In this document: positions 1 to 8,220 of the stretch, piece after piece | How positions within the stretch are numbered: the stretch's first letter is position 1 | Layout of the letters: every line of letters starts with the position of its first letter | Source: Liolophura sinensis | Taxonomy: Eukaryota > Mollusca > Polyplacophora > Chitonida > Chitonidae | Direction of reading: 5' to 3' | NCBI RefSeq assembly: GCF_032854445.1 | Contig: NC_088307.1 | Location: forward strand, 5,902,017 to 5,966,016 | Length of the DNA stretch: 64,000 nt | Notes under the pieces: generated by a model | What the model saw: the letters and a program-made list of their open reading frames with translations, nothing else | The model's database searches: none | What the model was told of the DNA's origin: nothing | Position numbers and translations under genes: made by a program

Positions 1-478
1 CGTTGGTGTCAGTCATCGTGTCAAACTTTCCTGGAGTGTCCGCATACCACAAGGCAGCAGACAGCTGGCTCTTTTTAGCCTCTTTACCGTAAGACAACAA
101 TGTCTCCAAGTAAGCCCGGTATGGGTACATGTTGGTGGACGGCGTGATGAGTTTATCGTTCAGGGAGACGTCTACCTGTCGCCACATGGATTGTATCCAC
201 AGGTTAGTCGGAGCCACCTTCTTGTCAGCCGCCACAGCCGTCCCGTCCCCGTTGAGGATTTTTGCTTTCACGTACAGCATGGTGTTGGCCAAGTCCAAGT
301 AAGTGTCTGCGTCAGCGTTGGTGATGACAAATTCTACAGGTCCCACATCACTCAGGCTGGCGATGGGGCTGTAAGCATCCCAGCGGCCTTCTCGAACGCT
401 GGTGTCGGTCGGGGGTAAGGTCCACAAATCAAACTCACTGCTGACGGACGGGCAGCACTCGGGGTGGGGAAGAGCCAT
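1..478 (-). CDS. Polinton major capsid protein, N-terminal part
   Basis: An open frame runs leftward from an ATG at 478 off the window edge, giving about 159 residues. Near the start it reads SEFDLWTLPPTDTS, then ANTMLYVKAK, VDVSLNDKLI and YPYRAYLETLLSYG. These are hallmarks of the double-jelly-roll major capsid protein of Polintons and adintoviruses, which builds the icosahedral shell. The family is usually over 500 residues, so most of the gene lies outside the window. It is the last visible gene of the minus-strand block, 31 bp downstream of the small basic protein, and was probably transcribed with it. Assignment is by motif recognition. Confidence 0.9.
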   Translation of the reverse strand, partial: MALPHPECCPSVSSEFDLWTLPPTDTSVREGRWDAYSPIASLSDVGPVEFVITNADADTYLDLANTMLYVKAKILNGDGTAVAADKKVAPTNLWIQSMWRQVDVSLNDKLITPSTNMYPYRAYLETLLSYGKEAKKSQLSAALWYADTPGKFDTMTDTN

Positions 479-509
479 GGCTTGTGTATGTGCGCGTGCG
501 CGTGTGTGT

Positions 510-974
510 TTAGCTGAAAATATCCGGTGGATTCAGGGCATTCGATGTGGCTCGAGCTTTAATGTGTCTTCTTCTGGGCTTGACGGCACGTCTTTTAAGT
601 CCCACGTGTCTGTGACGTGTGGGCGTGACGCGCGGTGTCTTCCGTTTTATAGGCTCACCCAGTAACCGCTGTCGGGCGTAGCGACTAGCTTTGACCAGCA
701 GCTGTTTTCCAGTCGCCAAACCGCGTCGTTTCAAAGCCTGTTGTGGTGACACGCCCCCACTCAGCACGTCCCCCACGACTTGCAGTCCGGTTCGTAACGC
801 CGTTTTGCCCAGTGCTTTCACAGCCGGTGAGGTTAACAAGGGTTGTGAGAGGAGTTTGCTGAGACCGCCCAGCAAACCGTGACCGCGCTGGACAGCCACA
901 CCCCGAAACACAGGTAAGCCACCTCCGCCGGCTTGTTTGGTGTAATAGTCGATGTAAGCCTGCTGTGATGCCAT
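510..974 (-). CDS. Small basic virion-type protein (Polinton)
   Basis: A 154-aa frame starting at an ATG (972-974). The N-terminal third is rich in Gly and hydrophobic residues (GGGGLPVFRGVAVQRG). The last 50 residues are strongly basic, with runs such as RHRHVGLKRR and KPRRRHIKAR. The composition recalls adenovirus-type minor core or membrane-active proteins encoded next to capsid genes in Polintons and adintoviruses. A DNA-binding or packaging role is inference. Its ATG overlaps the stop of the upstream minor capsid gene by one base (TAATG). Confidence 0.6.
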   Translation of the reverse strand: MASQQAYIDYYTKQAGGGGLPVFRGVAVQRGHGLLGGLSKLLSQPLLTSPAVKALGKTALRTGLQVVGDVLSGGVSPQQALKRRGLATGKQLLVKASRYARQRLLGEPIKRKTPRVTPTRHRHVGLKRRAVKPRRRHIKARATSNALNPPDIFS

Positions 975-1747
975 TATTGCAAGGGTAAAGCACGCCGCTG
1001 TCGAAAGTGAAGTGTCACCACCACTTTACCGCGTTCAAATACGACGGATTGACCCGTGTCGTCCCTAATATCAATGTCCACCGTCGAGAAATGTTTGGAC
1101 TGCACGGGGATGTATTCCACGTGTTGGAAAGTCTTGGAGACGTGCTCCCCATACTGCCCTTCCGTGGTAACCGTCCGCAACAGCGGGGCCAACGTGTCCC
1201 CCACCACACGCGGTTCGATAATGTCTGTGTACACGTACAGCGTGGGTGTGCTGATCGTTAAATCCTCGGCACCGACATACATGAGGTCCGCCGGTCCCAT
1301 GAGCCATCCGTACGGTAAATTCATGAGTTGCATTAGCCGTGGGCTGAAACCAAGCCCCAGTGGTTTCTCAAACCGCACGCTGTATTTCCGCTGCATATCG
1401 TCGAACTCAAACGTTAAGTCCCCGGCGTGCTCCTGGAGATCGCGGATCTCTGTCTCGCTTAACAATTTGGTCAACCCCCAGGCCAGGTCTTCGGGTGTCG
1501 GGTAGTAGCCGGCTGGTAATACGAGCTTATGCGTACCGTGGTGAGAGTCCTTTGGGGAGTCTATGGTATACCACACTTCACCTGTCCGCACGTTAAACCA
1601 GGTCCGGGGATACTGTATTTCGACCAGCCCACATTCCCAGTCACCTGTCAAATGGATGGGGCGGGGTAATTGGGTGGTGAAACGCGTCAAGGTATTGTTG
1701 GGGAAGTAGTCCAGCGAGCTGTTACTGGGTAGCGTCACGTAAAACAT
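974..1747 (-). CDS. Polinton minor capsid (penton-like) protein
   Basis: A 257-aa frame from an ATG at 1747. It opens with MFYVTLPSNSSLDYFPNNTL and continues with FTTQLPRPIHLTGDWECGL and VEIQYPRTW. This start is very characteristic of the minor capsid (penton-like) protein of animal Polintons, expected to form capsid vertices with the major capsid protein. The end of the frame overlaps the start of the basic protein in a TAATG pentamer. About 60 bp upstream is an A/T-rich TATA-like stretch near 1802-1817 (read on the minus strand), which may be the promoter for this gene and the genes after it. Confidence 0.8.
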   Translation of the reverse strand: MFYVTLPSNSSLDYFPNNTLTRFTTQLPRPIHLTGDWECGLVEIQYPRTWFNVRTGEVWYTIDSPKDSHHGTHKLVLPAGYYPTPEDLAWGLTKLLSETEIRDLQEHAGDLTFEFDDMQRKYSVRFEKPLGLGFSPRLMQLMNLPYGWLMGPADLMYVGAEDLTISTPTLYVYTDIIEPRVVGDTLAPLLRTVTTEGQYGEHVSKTFQHVEYIPVQSKHFSTVDIDIRDDTGQSVVFERGKVVVTLHFRQRRALPLQ

Positions 1748-1958
1748 GGTGTGGGTGAGATGATCTCCCTCAGGTGGACTGATCGTTTTGTCCTCTGGCG
1801 CCTGTATTTAATTAATAGGGACTCCACCTGAGCGGGCGTATGATAGATGAAGCGGGCCGGAGTTCAGGTCGCTGGCCTCGTCGCGTCTTCTTGGGTCGCT
1901 TTGGTGTGGTGTGTGTGGTGTGTGTGGAACTAGTGGCGGTAGTGGAGGGCCTGATTTT
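1748..1958. other. Intergenic, probable minus-strand promoter
   Basis: This 211-bp gap between the PY-motif gene and the minor capsid gene holds a TATTAATTAAATA-type sequence near 1802-1817 on the minus strand. It also holds a TGTGTGG-rich tract at 1900-1925. No other coding signal is visible. Confidence 0.4.
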
Positions 1959-2498
1959 TTAAAAATTTTTTCTGGTCGGGGTTCTGGCGATCGGGGGATT
2001 CCCCAACTCGGTCGGGGGATTCCCCAGCTCGGCGGGTGTGCTCATTTTTTCCCGCACCCAAGCTCGGTAGTGATCCCGGGGTATTGAGCGATCGTGTGAG
2101 GGGATAGGGGTGGTAGGGGTGGTAGGGGTGGTAGGCTGGAGGGTTTGGGTTGGGGTGTCTACCATCGCCTTATCCGCCTCGCTCAAAAAACGACTGGCTG
2201 TGGGTTTGGCCTGAGGTGGGATCGAACTCGGTCGCTGCCCGATTTGGTATTGATCTTGAAACGTTTGGTACCGTTGAAGGGTGTGGTGATATCGCTGTAT
2301 TTTCTCCTCGTCCGAGAGAGTCCTGTCGTGGAGGATCGAGGCCATCTCTTGATCGAGCGTGTTGAGGGCTTTCACCGTACTGGAGACGGGGTATGGGGAG
2401 TTAGAGTAGGCTGGAGGTGGGTGGGCTGGAGGTGAAGGTCGTGTGAGCGTCTCTAAGAGCCGTGGCTCGACCAAGGCCATTTTCTTGGCGTGCTGCAT
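1959..2498 (-). CDS. PY-motif protein of Polinton virion module
   Basis: A 179-aa frame. Early in it lies PPAHPPPAYSNSPYP, a Pro-rich PPxY late-domain-like motif, followed by a helical stretch with LDQEMASILHDRTLSDEEK and YHHTLQRYQTF. This combination recurs in Polinton and adintovirus late gene clusters. PPxY motifs are known to recruit Nedd4-type ubiquitin ligases, but use for particle release here is inference. The middle is Thr/Pro-rich from TCCAC-type repeats near 2100-2140. The ATG overlaps the stop of the upstream core gene by one base (TAATG). Confidence 0.7.
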   Translation of the reverse strand: MQHAKKMALVEPRLLETLTRPSPPAHPPPAYSNSPYPVSSTVKALNTLDQEMASILHDRTLSDEEKIQRYHHTLQRYQTFQDQYQIGQRPSSIPPQAKPTASRFLSEADKAMVDTPTQTLQPTTPTTPTTPIPSHDRSIPRDHYRAWVREKMSTPAELGNPPTELGNPPIARTPTRKNF

Positions 2499-2887
2499 TA
2501 CCTGCCACCAGCTATAGCCTTACTAGTGACACCCTTAACGACACCGCCGACAACACCCCCGAGAACGGCTGGTACAATGGCTTTGGCGAGGAGGGGGGCA
2601 AGTAGCAGTGGCAGGAATCCACCACGTTGAACAATCCGTCCTTTCTTATGCAGGGGAACACTTTTCTTCACCAAAGTGCGAAGACCCGTCTTGTGTCGCT
2701 GTAACTTCACCTTCTGAGCCGGCGAGAGTGGAACGTTTCCATTTAACACATTCTTAGCACATTCACACAAGCACCGGAGTAATCCTGGATCGTTACCCCG
2801 CAACACAGCCTGACGAATAGAGGGGGTGGCTCGCGCGAGCAGAGTTAATAAGGGACCGTAACGTTGGAGACGGCGTGACCTCATCAT
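2498..2887 (-). CDS. Polinton basic core-type protein
   Basis: About 129 residues from ATG 2887; the frame is open further upstream but has no earlier ATG. The central basic segment LQRHKTGLRTLVKKSVPLHK is followed by IVQRGGFLPLLLAPLLAKAI and a Gly/Val-rich hydrophobic tail. The order 'basic helix, QRGGF, hydrophobic tail' is a very common signature of a small Polinton/adintovirus protein thought to be a virion core or membrane-active component. It is followed in TAATG overlap by the PY-motif gene. Confidence 0.7.
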   Translation of the reverse strand: MMRSRRLQRYGPLLTLLARATPSIRQAVLRGNDPGLLRCLCECAKNVLNGNVPLSPAQKVKLQRHKTGLRTLVKKSVPLHKKGRIVQRGGFLPLLLAPLLAKAIVPAVLGGVVGGVVKGVTSKAIAGGR

Positions 2888-2924
2888 GGGTTGTCGTTGT
2901 GAGAGCAACTGAGGCGATAGACTG

Positions 2925-3316
2925 TGTGTTCAAAGTTTTATGATGACACACTGACACACTGACCTAGTCGCCGCTCGCCGCAATAATACACTGTTTTACC
3001 AGGCCGTCAGCTGACACGTCAGCCAGCCCACCCACCAACCAACCCACCAGCCAGCCAGCCAAAAACAAACTGATGTGAAAGATTGTAGGTTCAAAGTTGG
3101 TATTATGACTTGGGAGCTAGGTGTGTTGTGTTTATGATAACACTGACACACTGACCTAGTCACCGCTCGCTGCAATAATACACTGTTTTACCAGTCCGTC
3201 AGCTGACACGCCAGCCAGCCCACCCACCAGCCAGCCCACCAGCCAGCCAGCCAAAACAAACTGATGTGATAGATTGTAGGTTCAAAGTTGGTGTTATGAC
3301 TTTTGGAGATAGGCGT
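2925..3316. repeat. Tandem duplication, unit about 193 bp
   Basis: Two near-identical copies (about 2925-3123 and 3122-3316) each contain ACACTGACCTAGTC, a CAGCCAGCCCACC-rich tract and TTGTAGGTTCAAAGTTGG. The right copy runs into the 3' end of the ATPase gene, so the left copy includes a duplicate of that gene's last codons. No separate gene is visible in the gap. Confidence 0.8.
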
Positions 3317-3911
3317 GTTGAATCTCCCCGGGGAAAATGTGGGTGCGAAGTCGCAGGTGATCGGGTGTGGTTTGCTTGAAATACACCAGCAAATACCCGT
3401 GAGGTTCAGCCGTGGCATCTTCAAAGGCCTCGCGCACGTACTGTGTTCGCCCTGGAGCCATTTGTTTAGCGATCGTGGTAATTTGGGATACATCTCGCGG
3501 GTTTTTGAACAGCACCAAGTAGTGTGCATTCAGACTGATGGTCCGATGGTCTTTGGTTTTGTTAAACAAATTCTGCACGATGTACACCACGCTGATATTG
3601 CGGTGGTGACTGCCTTTGGTGAAGAGTTTTGTCACGCGATCGTCGGCTTCAGCCATCAAATCATCCACGACGACTAACGTCCGCTCCCCAGGGTCGAAAG
3701 TGGACGGGCTGGGCACACCTTCTTCAAACTGAACGTGGGGTAATGTGGTGTACAATGGCTGCCACTCCCCGTAACACCAGACGATGCGTTGTGGGGGCGG
3801 ATGAATGAGAGTTGGAGCGTGTTCCACTAACCGTTTCACAAACACAGACTTCCCAGATCCCGTCGGGCAGCTGACAATGCAAGTAAAGGGATGCTCCCAT
3901 CGCGTGTCCAT
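3294..3911 (-). CDS. A32-like genome-packaging ATPase (FtsK/HerA type)
   Basis: A 205-aa frame from ATG 3911. The Walker A P-loop is CPTGSGKSVFV near residue 16. Walker B is RTLVVVDDLM near residue 75. A sensor-like VVYIVQNLFN follows near residue 110, then LNAHYLVLFKNPRD. Order and length match the packaging ATPase of Polintons, adintoviruses and related double-jelly-roll viruses, which drives DNA into the capsid. The frame looks whole. It lies 8 bp downstream of the membrane-protein gene and was probably expressed with it. Confidence 0.9.
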   Translation of the reverse strand: MDTRWEHPFTCIVSCPTGSGKSVFVKRLVEHAPTLIHPPPQRIVWCYGEWQPLYTTLPHVQFEEGVPSPSTFDPGERTLVVVDDLMAEADDRVTKLFTKGSHHRNISVVYIVQNLFNKTKDHRTISLNAHYLVLFKNPRDVSQITTIAKQMAPGRTQYVREAFEDATAEPHGYLLVYFKQTTPDHLRLRTHIFPGEIQHAYLQKS

Positions 3912-3919
3912 GGGTAGAA

Positions 3920-4531
3920 CTAGCTCCGTCGGCGGTTTGGATCGTCGTACGGGTGGGGGTGGTGGATAGTGGGGGGAGTGACGGCAGGTGATGGTACCTG
4001 TGTCGCCTGTGTTGGCTGTGTTACCTGTGTTGTCTGTGTTGCCTGTGTTGCCTGTGTTACCTGTGTTACCTGTGTTGTGTTAGGGGGTCGATAGACAAGT
4101 GTGGAAACGATGCTAGGTATTGGTGTGGTGGGGTGAGTAGGGGTGGGTGACTGGGGTGAGGAGTTTGAGGAGTTTGAGGAGAGTGGGTGTCGTCGGTGTA
4201 GTGTGGTTGTGGTGGGTGTGGAGGGTTGTGACGTGGGAGTTCGATCCCAGCTCGGGGTAATGGCGCTAGTGGCAGTGACGGCGTTCTCGGTATTGTCAAA
4301 TCGACGGGCAATTGACGGTGGTTGGGGTGGCGATACAGGTGTCCCAATCCAGCGGAAACGCGTCTTGTTCAATTGTCCTCGTAGATATTGCAGGGTTGAC
4401 TGGTCTTGGAGCAGTTGTAGGCTGAGTTCCGCAGCCAATCCACCCACTAAAGCACCGATGTACAAGAGAACGCCCAGTACGGCTGCTACGGTCCCTTTAT
4501 TCTCGCGCAAGCCTTGTATACACCGATCCAT
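3920..4531 (-). CDS. Single-pass membrane protein with Thr/Gln repeats
   Basis: About 203 residues from ATG 4531; the open frame extends upstream only with non-ATG starts. Residues 15-40 form one hydrophobic segment (VAAVLGVLLYIGALVGGLAA), so a type II or III membrane protein is likely. The rest is Pro/Thr/Ser-rich and ends in a TQV/TQA repeat encoded by a 9-bp array at about 3990-4080. It sits between integrase (50 bp upstream) and the ATPase (8 bp downstream). I do not recognise a family; a virion membrane or spike-anchoring role would be a guess. Confidence 0.6.
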   Translation of the reverse strand: MDRCIQGLRENKGTVAAVLGVLLYIGALVGGLAAELSLQLLQDQSTLQYLRGQLNKTRFRWIGTPVSPPQPPSIARRFDNTENAVTATSAITPSWDRTPTSQPSTPTTTTLHRRHPLSSNSSNSSPQSPTPTHPTTPIPSIVSTLVYRPPNTTQVTQVTQATQATQTTQVTQPTQATQVPSPAVTPPTIHHPHPYDDPNRRRS

Positions 4532-4581
4532 CCCTTGAGGCAGGTCAGTCGGAAGTGGTAGCGACCTCGTTAGTCTCGGGT

Positions 4582-5694
4582 TTAAATACGTTTCACGTCC
4601 GTGGCCGGCACCCAAGAATTAAAGCTGGGCGGATAACCGACCCACTTCACCCAGTAGTACAGTTTCCCGCGCCGCCGCTCCCTTTTTAAGATCTTCTCCA
4701 CCTGATAAAACTTATCCACCGCGGCTGTCACCGGTTGGAGTTCGGTTTCGTAAAACGTCCCTAGCAATTGGTCCCCGTTCAAATCCTCCAGTGTGTACAC
4801 AGCAGGCTGTCGAGGGTGGGAGCGGACGATGCGGAACATTTTCGTGCTCCAATTCGGCAGGTATGATTTTTCAAATTTCCCTTTCACTTTACTGATACGC
4901 ACGAGATCACCGGCCCGATACCGGTGGACCGAACGTTGGGCTGTGGGTGGACCGTACAAGAGTTGGCGGACTTCCTTCTGGTTCTGGGGGGTGACGTTGA
5001 TAGGAGCTCGTCGTATGCTTCGGTGGTAGGCTTGATTGTAACCGCGAACCAGCGCCGGTAAGGCGTCCAGGTAGCGCCGAGTGTTGTGAGCGGTGAAATA
5101 TTTGTACATGCGACCTTTCAAAGTGCGGTTGAACCGTTCTACCACGGAGGCTTTGGTTTCTTTAAACGTGTGAAAGAAAAACACCCCTTTGTCCTTTAAA
5201 AAGGCTTGAAACGGTCTGTTCAGAAACTCGTTTCCCTCGTCCGTTTGCAGGTACAACGGTTGGCGACCCGTCTTGAAAATCTGTTGAAATGCCTCGATCA
5301 AACGAGCCCCGGTTTTGGCCCGGAGTGGCATCACCCAAGCATACTTGGAGAGCACATCGATGCAGGTCAGTAGGTAACGGTTGTTGTCATTCTCTTTGGC
5401 GAACGCTGTCATGTCGACCAGGTCCGCCTGCCACTGACTGTCCATACCCCCAACCACCACTCGGTTACGCGGGTAATGGCGGCGTGCAGGCCGGTGGAGT
5501 GTGTACGTGTCCTGCTGAGCCAGCCAAGCCGACACGTGGGTTCGACTGACTTTGAGTCCCTGTTGTCGAGCTGCCTTGAGCAGGGGTTGAGCCCCGCTGT
5601 AAGCCGCTGGACTGTTCGGGTTGTAATACAAAGCATGGAGAGCGGCATCGATCGGGTTTGAACCACGGCCCGGTGTGACTGTGCTTTGGTTCAT
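4582..5694 (-). CDS. Polinton integrase (retroviral-type RVE, chromodomain)
   Basis: About 370 residues from ATG 5694 (MNQST...). This start is preferred because the same ATG and leader open the RING gene on the other side, and upstream codons lack an ATG. The catalytic core carries WQADLVDM (first Asp), LQTDEGNEF (second Asp) and VVERFNRTLKG (Glu), about 33 residues after the second Asp, a DDE arrangement. The C-terminus is a chromodomain (YQVEKILKRE, YYWVKWVGY, FNSWVPATD) that could target chromatin. It would catalyse strand transfer of element ends into host DNA. The frame looks whole. Confidence 0.92.
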   Translation of the reverse strand: MNQSTVTPGRGSNPIDAALHALYYNPNSPAAYSGAQPLLKAARQQGLKVSRTHVSAWLAQQDTYTLHRPARRHYPRNRVVVGGMDSQWQADLVDMTAFAKENDNNRYLLTCIDVLSKYAWVMPLRAKTGARLIEAFQQIFKTGRQPLYLQTDEGNEFLNRPFQAFLKDKGVFFFHTFKETKASVVERFNRTLKGRMYKYFTAHNTRRYLDALPALVRGYNQAYHRSIRRAPINVTPQNQKEVRQLLYGPPTAQRSVHRYRAGDLVRISKVKGKFEKSYLPNWSTKMFRIVRSHPRQPAVYTLEDLNGDQLLGTFYETELQPVTAAVDKFYQVEKILKRERRRGKLYYWVKWVGYPPSFNSWVPATDVKRI

Positions 5695-6096
5695 TTTTGA
5701 GGAGGCGGTTTTTGTGGTTTTGAGGAGCCGCCACACGCTGATTGGTTCGTTTTTTCTTACGTAACCTCTTCTCGCACGCTGATTGGTCCGTTTTGCGGAC
5801 CATCCCCCCCCCCCATTGGGCAGTTTTGTGGCAAATCCAGCTCACCCATTGGTCCGTTTTGGCGCCCGGGAGCTCTTTTCGAGCTGTCCCACTCGACTTT
5901 ACAAGCCGACGTTTTGCCTCTTTTTTTTCTCTCTTTTTTCCTTATACTGTTATACGGTTATACTGTACACTATATCACACTAGTCTATACACATACGCCC
6001 CGCGGCGTGGGAAAAACCCACAACTGAGGGGTGACGTCACCACCACATCACCACAAAAAACGACTCCTCAAAACCACAAAAACCGCCTCCTCAAAA
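5695..6096. promoter_or_regulatory. Divergent promoter region inside terminal-type repeat
   Basis: The region lies between the start of integrase (leftward) and the start of the RING gene (rightward). Its two ends, 5686-5735 and 6061-6110, are inverted copies of one leader that both supply an ATGAACCAAAGC start. Between them are four ATTGG (CCAAT-box) motifs at about 5741-5850, an E2F-like TTTTGGCGCC at 5857-5866, ACTTTACAAGCCG at 5896-5908, an A/T-rich TATACTGTTATAC tract at 5943-5975, CCCCGCGGCGTGG at 5998-6010 and a CRE (TGACGTCA) at 6032-6039. The motif set resembles S-phase promoters; promoter function is inferred. The same block (5740-6124) ends in CTACT and may equally be a terminal repeat. 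Confidence 0.6.
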
Positions 6097-6696
6097 ATGA
6101 ACCAAAGCCACATTCTATACTACTCCCGAGTTCACGTCCCACCCCAGCCTTGGGGTGGTGACACCCGCCGTGGGGTTGTAGAACCACCAGTGCCGGATTT
6201 ACAGCCAATACCAGTCGAGCAAGCGGGGGAGGTGAGGCCTGTCAACTCCCAAAATTACATTAGCCTAGAGGACAGGCAAGCCTTAGTTCGTCACACTGAG
6301 GCTCCATTGCGAGCCGACCCTCCCCTGCAGTGGTTTTTAATCCCCGCGGCGGTGGGAACATTACCACTGACGCCAGCGCCGGGGTCGACCCCACCACCAC
6401 CAGCCGCACCAGCACCAGCGTCATCATCACCAGCCAACCCACCACCAGCCAACCCACCATCACCTGAGAGTGGTGCAGGTAAGTCACTTGCTGCGTCCTT
6501 ACAGGGGAGGAGGAGACACACATCGGACGGTTTTCCAACACGTGAGTGTCGGATTTGTTATGTAAGAGCGTCCGATGCGTGTCTCTTACCCTGTGGGCAT
6601 GCAGCGATTTGCCTTACCTGTGCTCGTCGTCTCGCACCCCAGCGGTGCCCATTCTGCAATTTGTATATATTACGTATTATTCGTCTCTTTTATTAA
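6097..6696 (+). CDS. IAP-type RING-finger protein, copy 1
   Basis: About 199 residues from ATG 6097. The first dozen residues come from the leader shared with integrase. Then follow VHVPPQPWGGDTRRG, a conserved middle (LEDRQALV, LQWFLIPAAVGT), a Pro/Ala-rich linker and a C-terminal RING: CRICYVRASDACLLPCGHA, then CLTCARRL and CPFC, a C3HC4 pattern like that of IAP proteins. RING proteins of this type act as E3 ubiquitin ligases; the target is unknown. Copy 2 at 14761 has a different, longer N-terminus, so copy 1 is a chimera joined near 6124. The 3' end carries a histone-type processing signal. An accessory anti-host role is inference. Confidence 0.75.
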   Translation: MNQSHILYYSRVHVPPQPWGGDTRRGVVEPPVPDLQPIPVEQAGEVRPVNSQNYISLEDRQALVRHTEAPLRADPPLQWFLIPAAVGTLPLTPAPGSTPPPPAAPAPASSSPANPPPANPPSPESGAGKSLAASLQGRRRHTSDGFPTRECRICYVRASDACLLPCGHAAICLTCARRLAPQRCPFCNLYILRIIRLFY

Positions 6697-7600
6697 TTGT
6701 TTGTCAATCTTGTTTTAATCGTTTTTCATGTTGTGAACCTGTTGTATTTGTTGTAAAAAAAGAAAAAAAACAGCTGGCTGTTTAAAAAAAAAAATGGCTG
6801 TTTAAAAAAGAAAAAAAGAAAAAAAATGGCTGTTTAAAAAAAAAAGAAAAAAGAAAGAAAACAGCAGCACTTTCCAACGGCCCTTTTCAGGGCCACCCAA
6901 CTCTTCCCGAAAGAGTACTTTCTCAATCTAAGCACTAAAAAAAAAGAAAAGAAAAAGAAGCCCCACACCAGACACAGTCTCCCCATTTTTTTTTTATCCC
7001 AAATCCTCAAAGTCTTCCTAACCTTCTACTCCACCTAAAACTCTGCCTAATTCATACCCACCCTGAAACAAACAAACCACTGTTTTCTCTATCTATATCT
7101 ACATCCCCTTGTCTTGTGTATATACGTAATGTATTGGTGTTACTTAAAACTCTGCCTAATTTATACCCACCCTGAAACAAACAAACCACTGTTTTCTCTA
7201 TTTATCTATCTATATCTATATCCCATATACTGTTATACTGTTATACTGTACTCTAGTCTACTACACGCTATATCACGCTAGTATATACACATACACCCTG
7301 CGGCGTGGAAAAAAACCCACCAAATTTCTTGTGTGTGTGTGTGTGTGTATGTGTAATGTATTGCTGTTACTTATGTATTTCCAATGCAGGCTGGTTGGGA
7401 GGTAGGCAGGCAGGTCAGCCGGTGCAGCCGGTGCAGGGTACGGTTGTCAGTATTAGACATATATACATGTATTACATATATACATAGCAGGCGATGTGAA
7501 CACAACCCCGGCTGACAACAATGTAGCGTCACGCGCACAGCTCTGCCAGGCGGAGGATTCTGTATGAAACGCGCGGGAAAATGTAGCCGAGATGGATATA
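6124..7600 (+). repeat. RING unit, copy 1 of a duplicated segment
   Basis: The RING coding region, its A-rich 3' flank (TGGCTGTTTAAAA repeats), the histone-type stem-loop, a CCTAATTCATACCCA-type repeat (7042-7110 and 7149-7215), a TATACTGTTATAC/CTGCGGCGTGG module (7222-7312) and the TGTCAGTATTAGACATATAT segment (from 7446) recur in the same order at 14878-17890. The latter copy is interrupted by Tc1. By eye the copies are clearly diverged but alignable throughout, so the duplication is not recent. Confidence 0.8.
6874..6916 (+). terminator. Histone-mRNA type 3' processing signal
   Basis: GGCCCTTTTCAGGGCC at 6879-6894 forms a 6-bp stem with a 4-nt TTTC loop. It is flanked by CCAAC before and ACCCAA after, the canonical metazoan replication-dependent histone stem-loop recognised by SLBP. 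About 14 nt further lies a purine-rich GAAAGAGT at 6909-6916, matching the U7-binding histone downstream element. No histone coding sequence is visible nearby; the only upstream gene on this strand is the RING gene, ending 182 bp before the stem. The sequence match is direct; use in RNA processing is inferred. Confidence 0.8.
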
Positions 7601-7703
7601 TGAAAACACGCCCGCCAATGATACATCACTTTTAGTGCTCTCACTTAGGCCCGCGCCCCGCGTTTCCCTCCAACTTTACAAGCCGGGGTTGTCTTATAAA
7701 AGG
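7446..7703 (+). promoter_or_regulatory. Promoter-like repeat with TATA box
   Basis: The repeat TGTCAGTATTAGACATATAT...AACACAACCCCGGCTGACAAC recurs at 13928 and 17750. Here it is followed by ACTTTACAAGCCG (7673-7685, shared with 5896 and 8560) and a TATAAAAGG box at 7695-7703. The layout is that of a plus-strand promoter, but no intact plus-strand gene follows before the polymerase remnant. Confidence 0.45.
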
Positions 7704-8220
7704 CCGATCACCTCGGTGGTACGTCACTGTACAGCGCTATCTTTTCTAAGACTCAGGTTTTGATGTATAGACAGTGGATCCAAAACTGAAGTCAAGCAAA
7801 CTCCGTATCAGTCTGATGTATACACTCGCCTTGTCTACACGGACAACAAACCAGGATTATAATGCTCTACTGGTTTTGTTAGTTCTTTGTGGGTTCTTTC
7901 ATATAATCGACCCGTCTATAAGGTCGAATATCCCGGCCTAGAGGTACGCGAATAAACGGCCCAGAAAATAAATAACATTCTTGATGAGAATCAAAAGGTA
8001 CATAACCGACCCGTTAGTAGGTCACTCAGCCCGAGCAGGACACAATGATTCTGTCGCCGTACATGTTTGTTTACATATGACGACGTCATAACATACATCA
8101 TAATACATTATAATGCATTGTCATCGGCCAAGGCGGGGAGAGAGGGAGAAAGGGGGAGGGCTGTGAGGGAGGGTCGTGGGCTAGTAGGTCACTCTGCCCA
8201 AGCGGGACACAATGACTCGG
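7704..8220. other. No gene seen
   Basis: Nothing coding is visible. A segment of about 35 bp, GTAGGTCACTC..GCCC..GCGGGACACAATGA, occurs twice (about 8023-8050 and 8185-8213). A G/A-rich tract lies at 8130-8180. Confidence 0.5.

Noticed and set aside
510-1596. Plus-strand ORFs over the capsid genes
   Set aside because: They are frames opposite well-recognised minus-strand virion genes and have no signature of their own.
6871-6916. A histone gene at this place
   Set aside because: Only the 3' signal is present. The upstream frame encodes a RING protein and no histone fold is readable on either strand.
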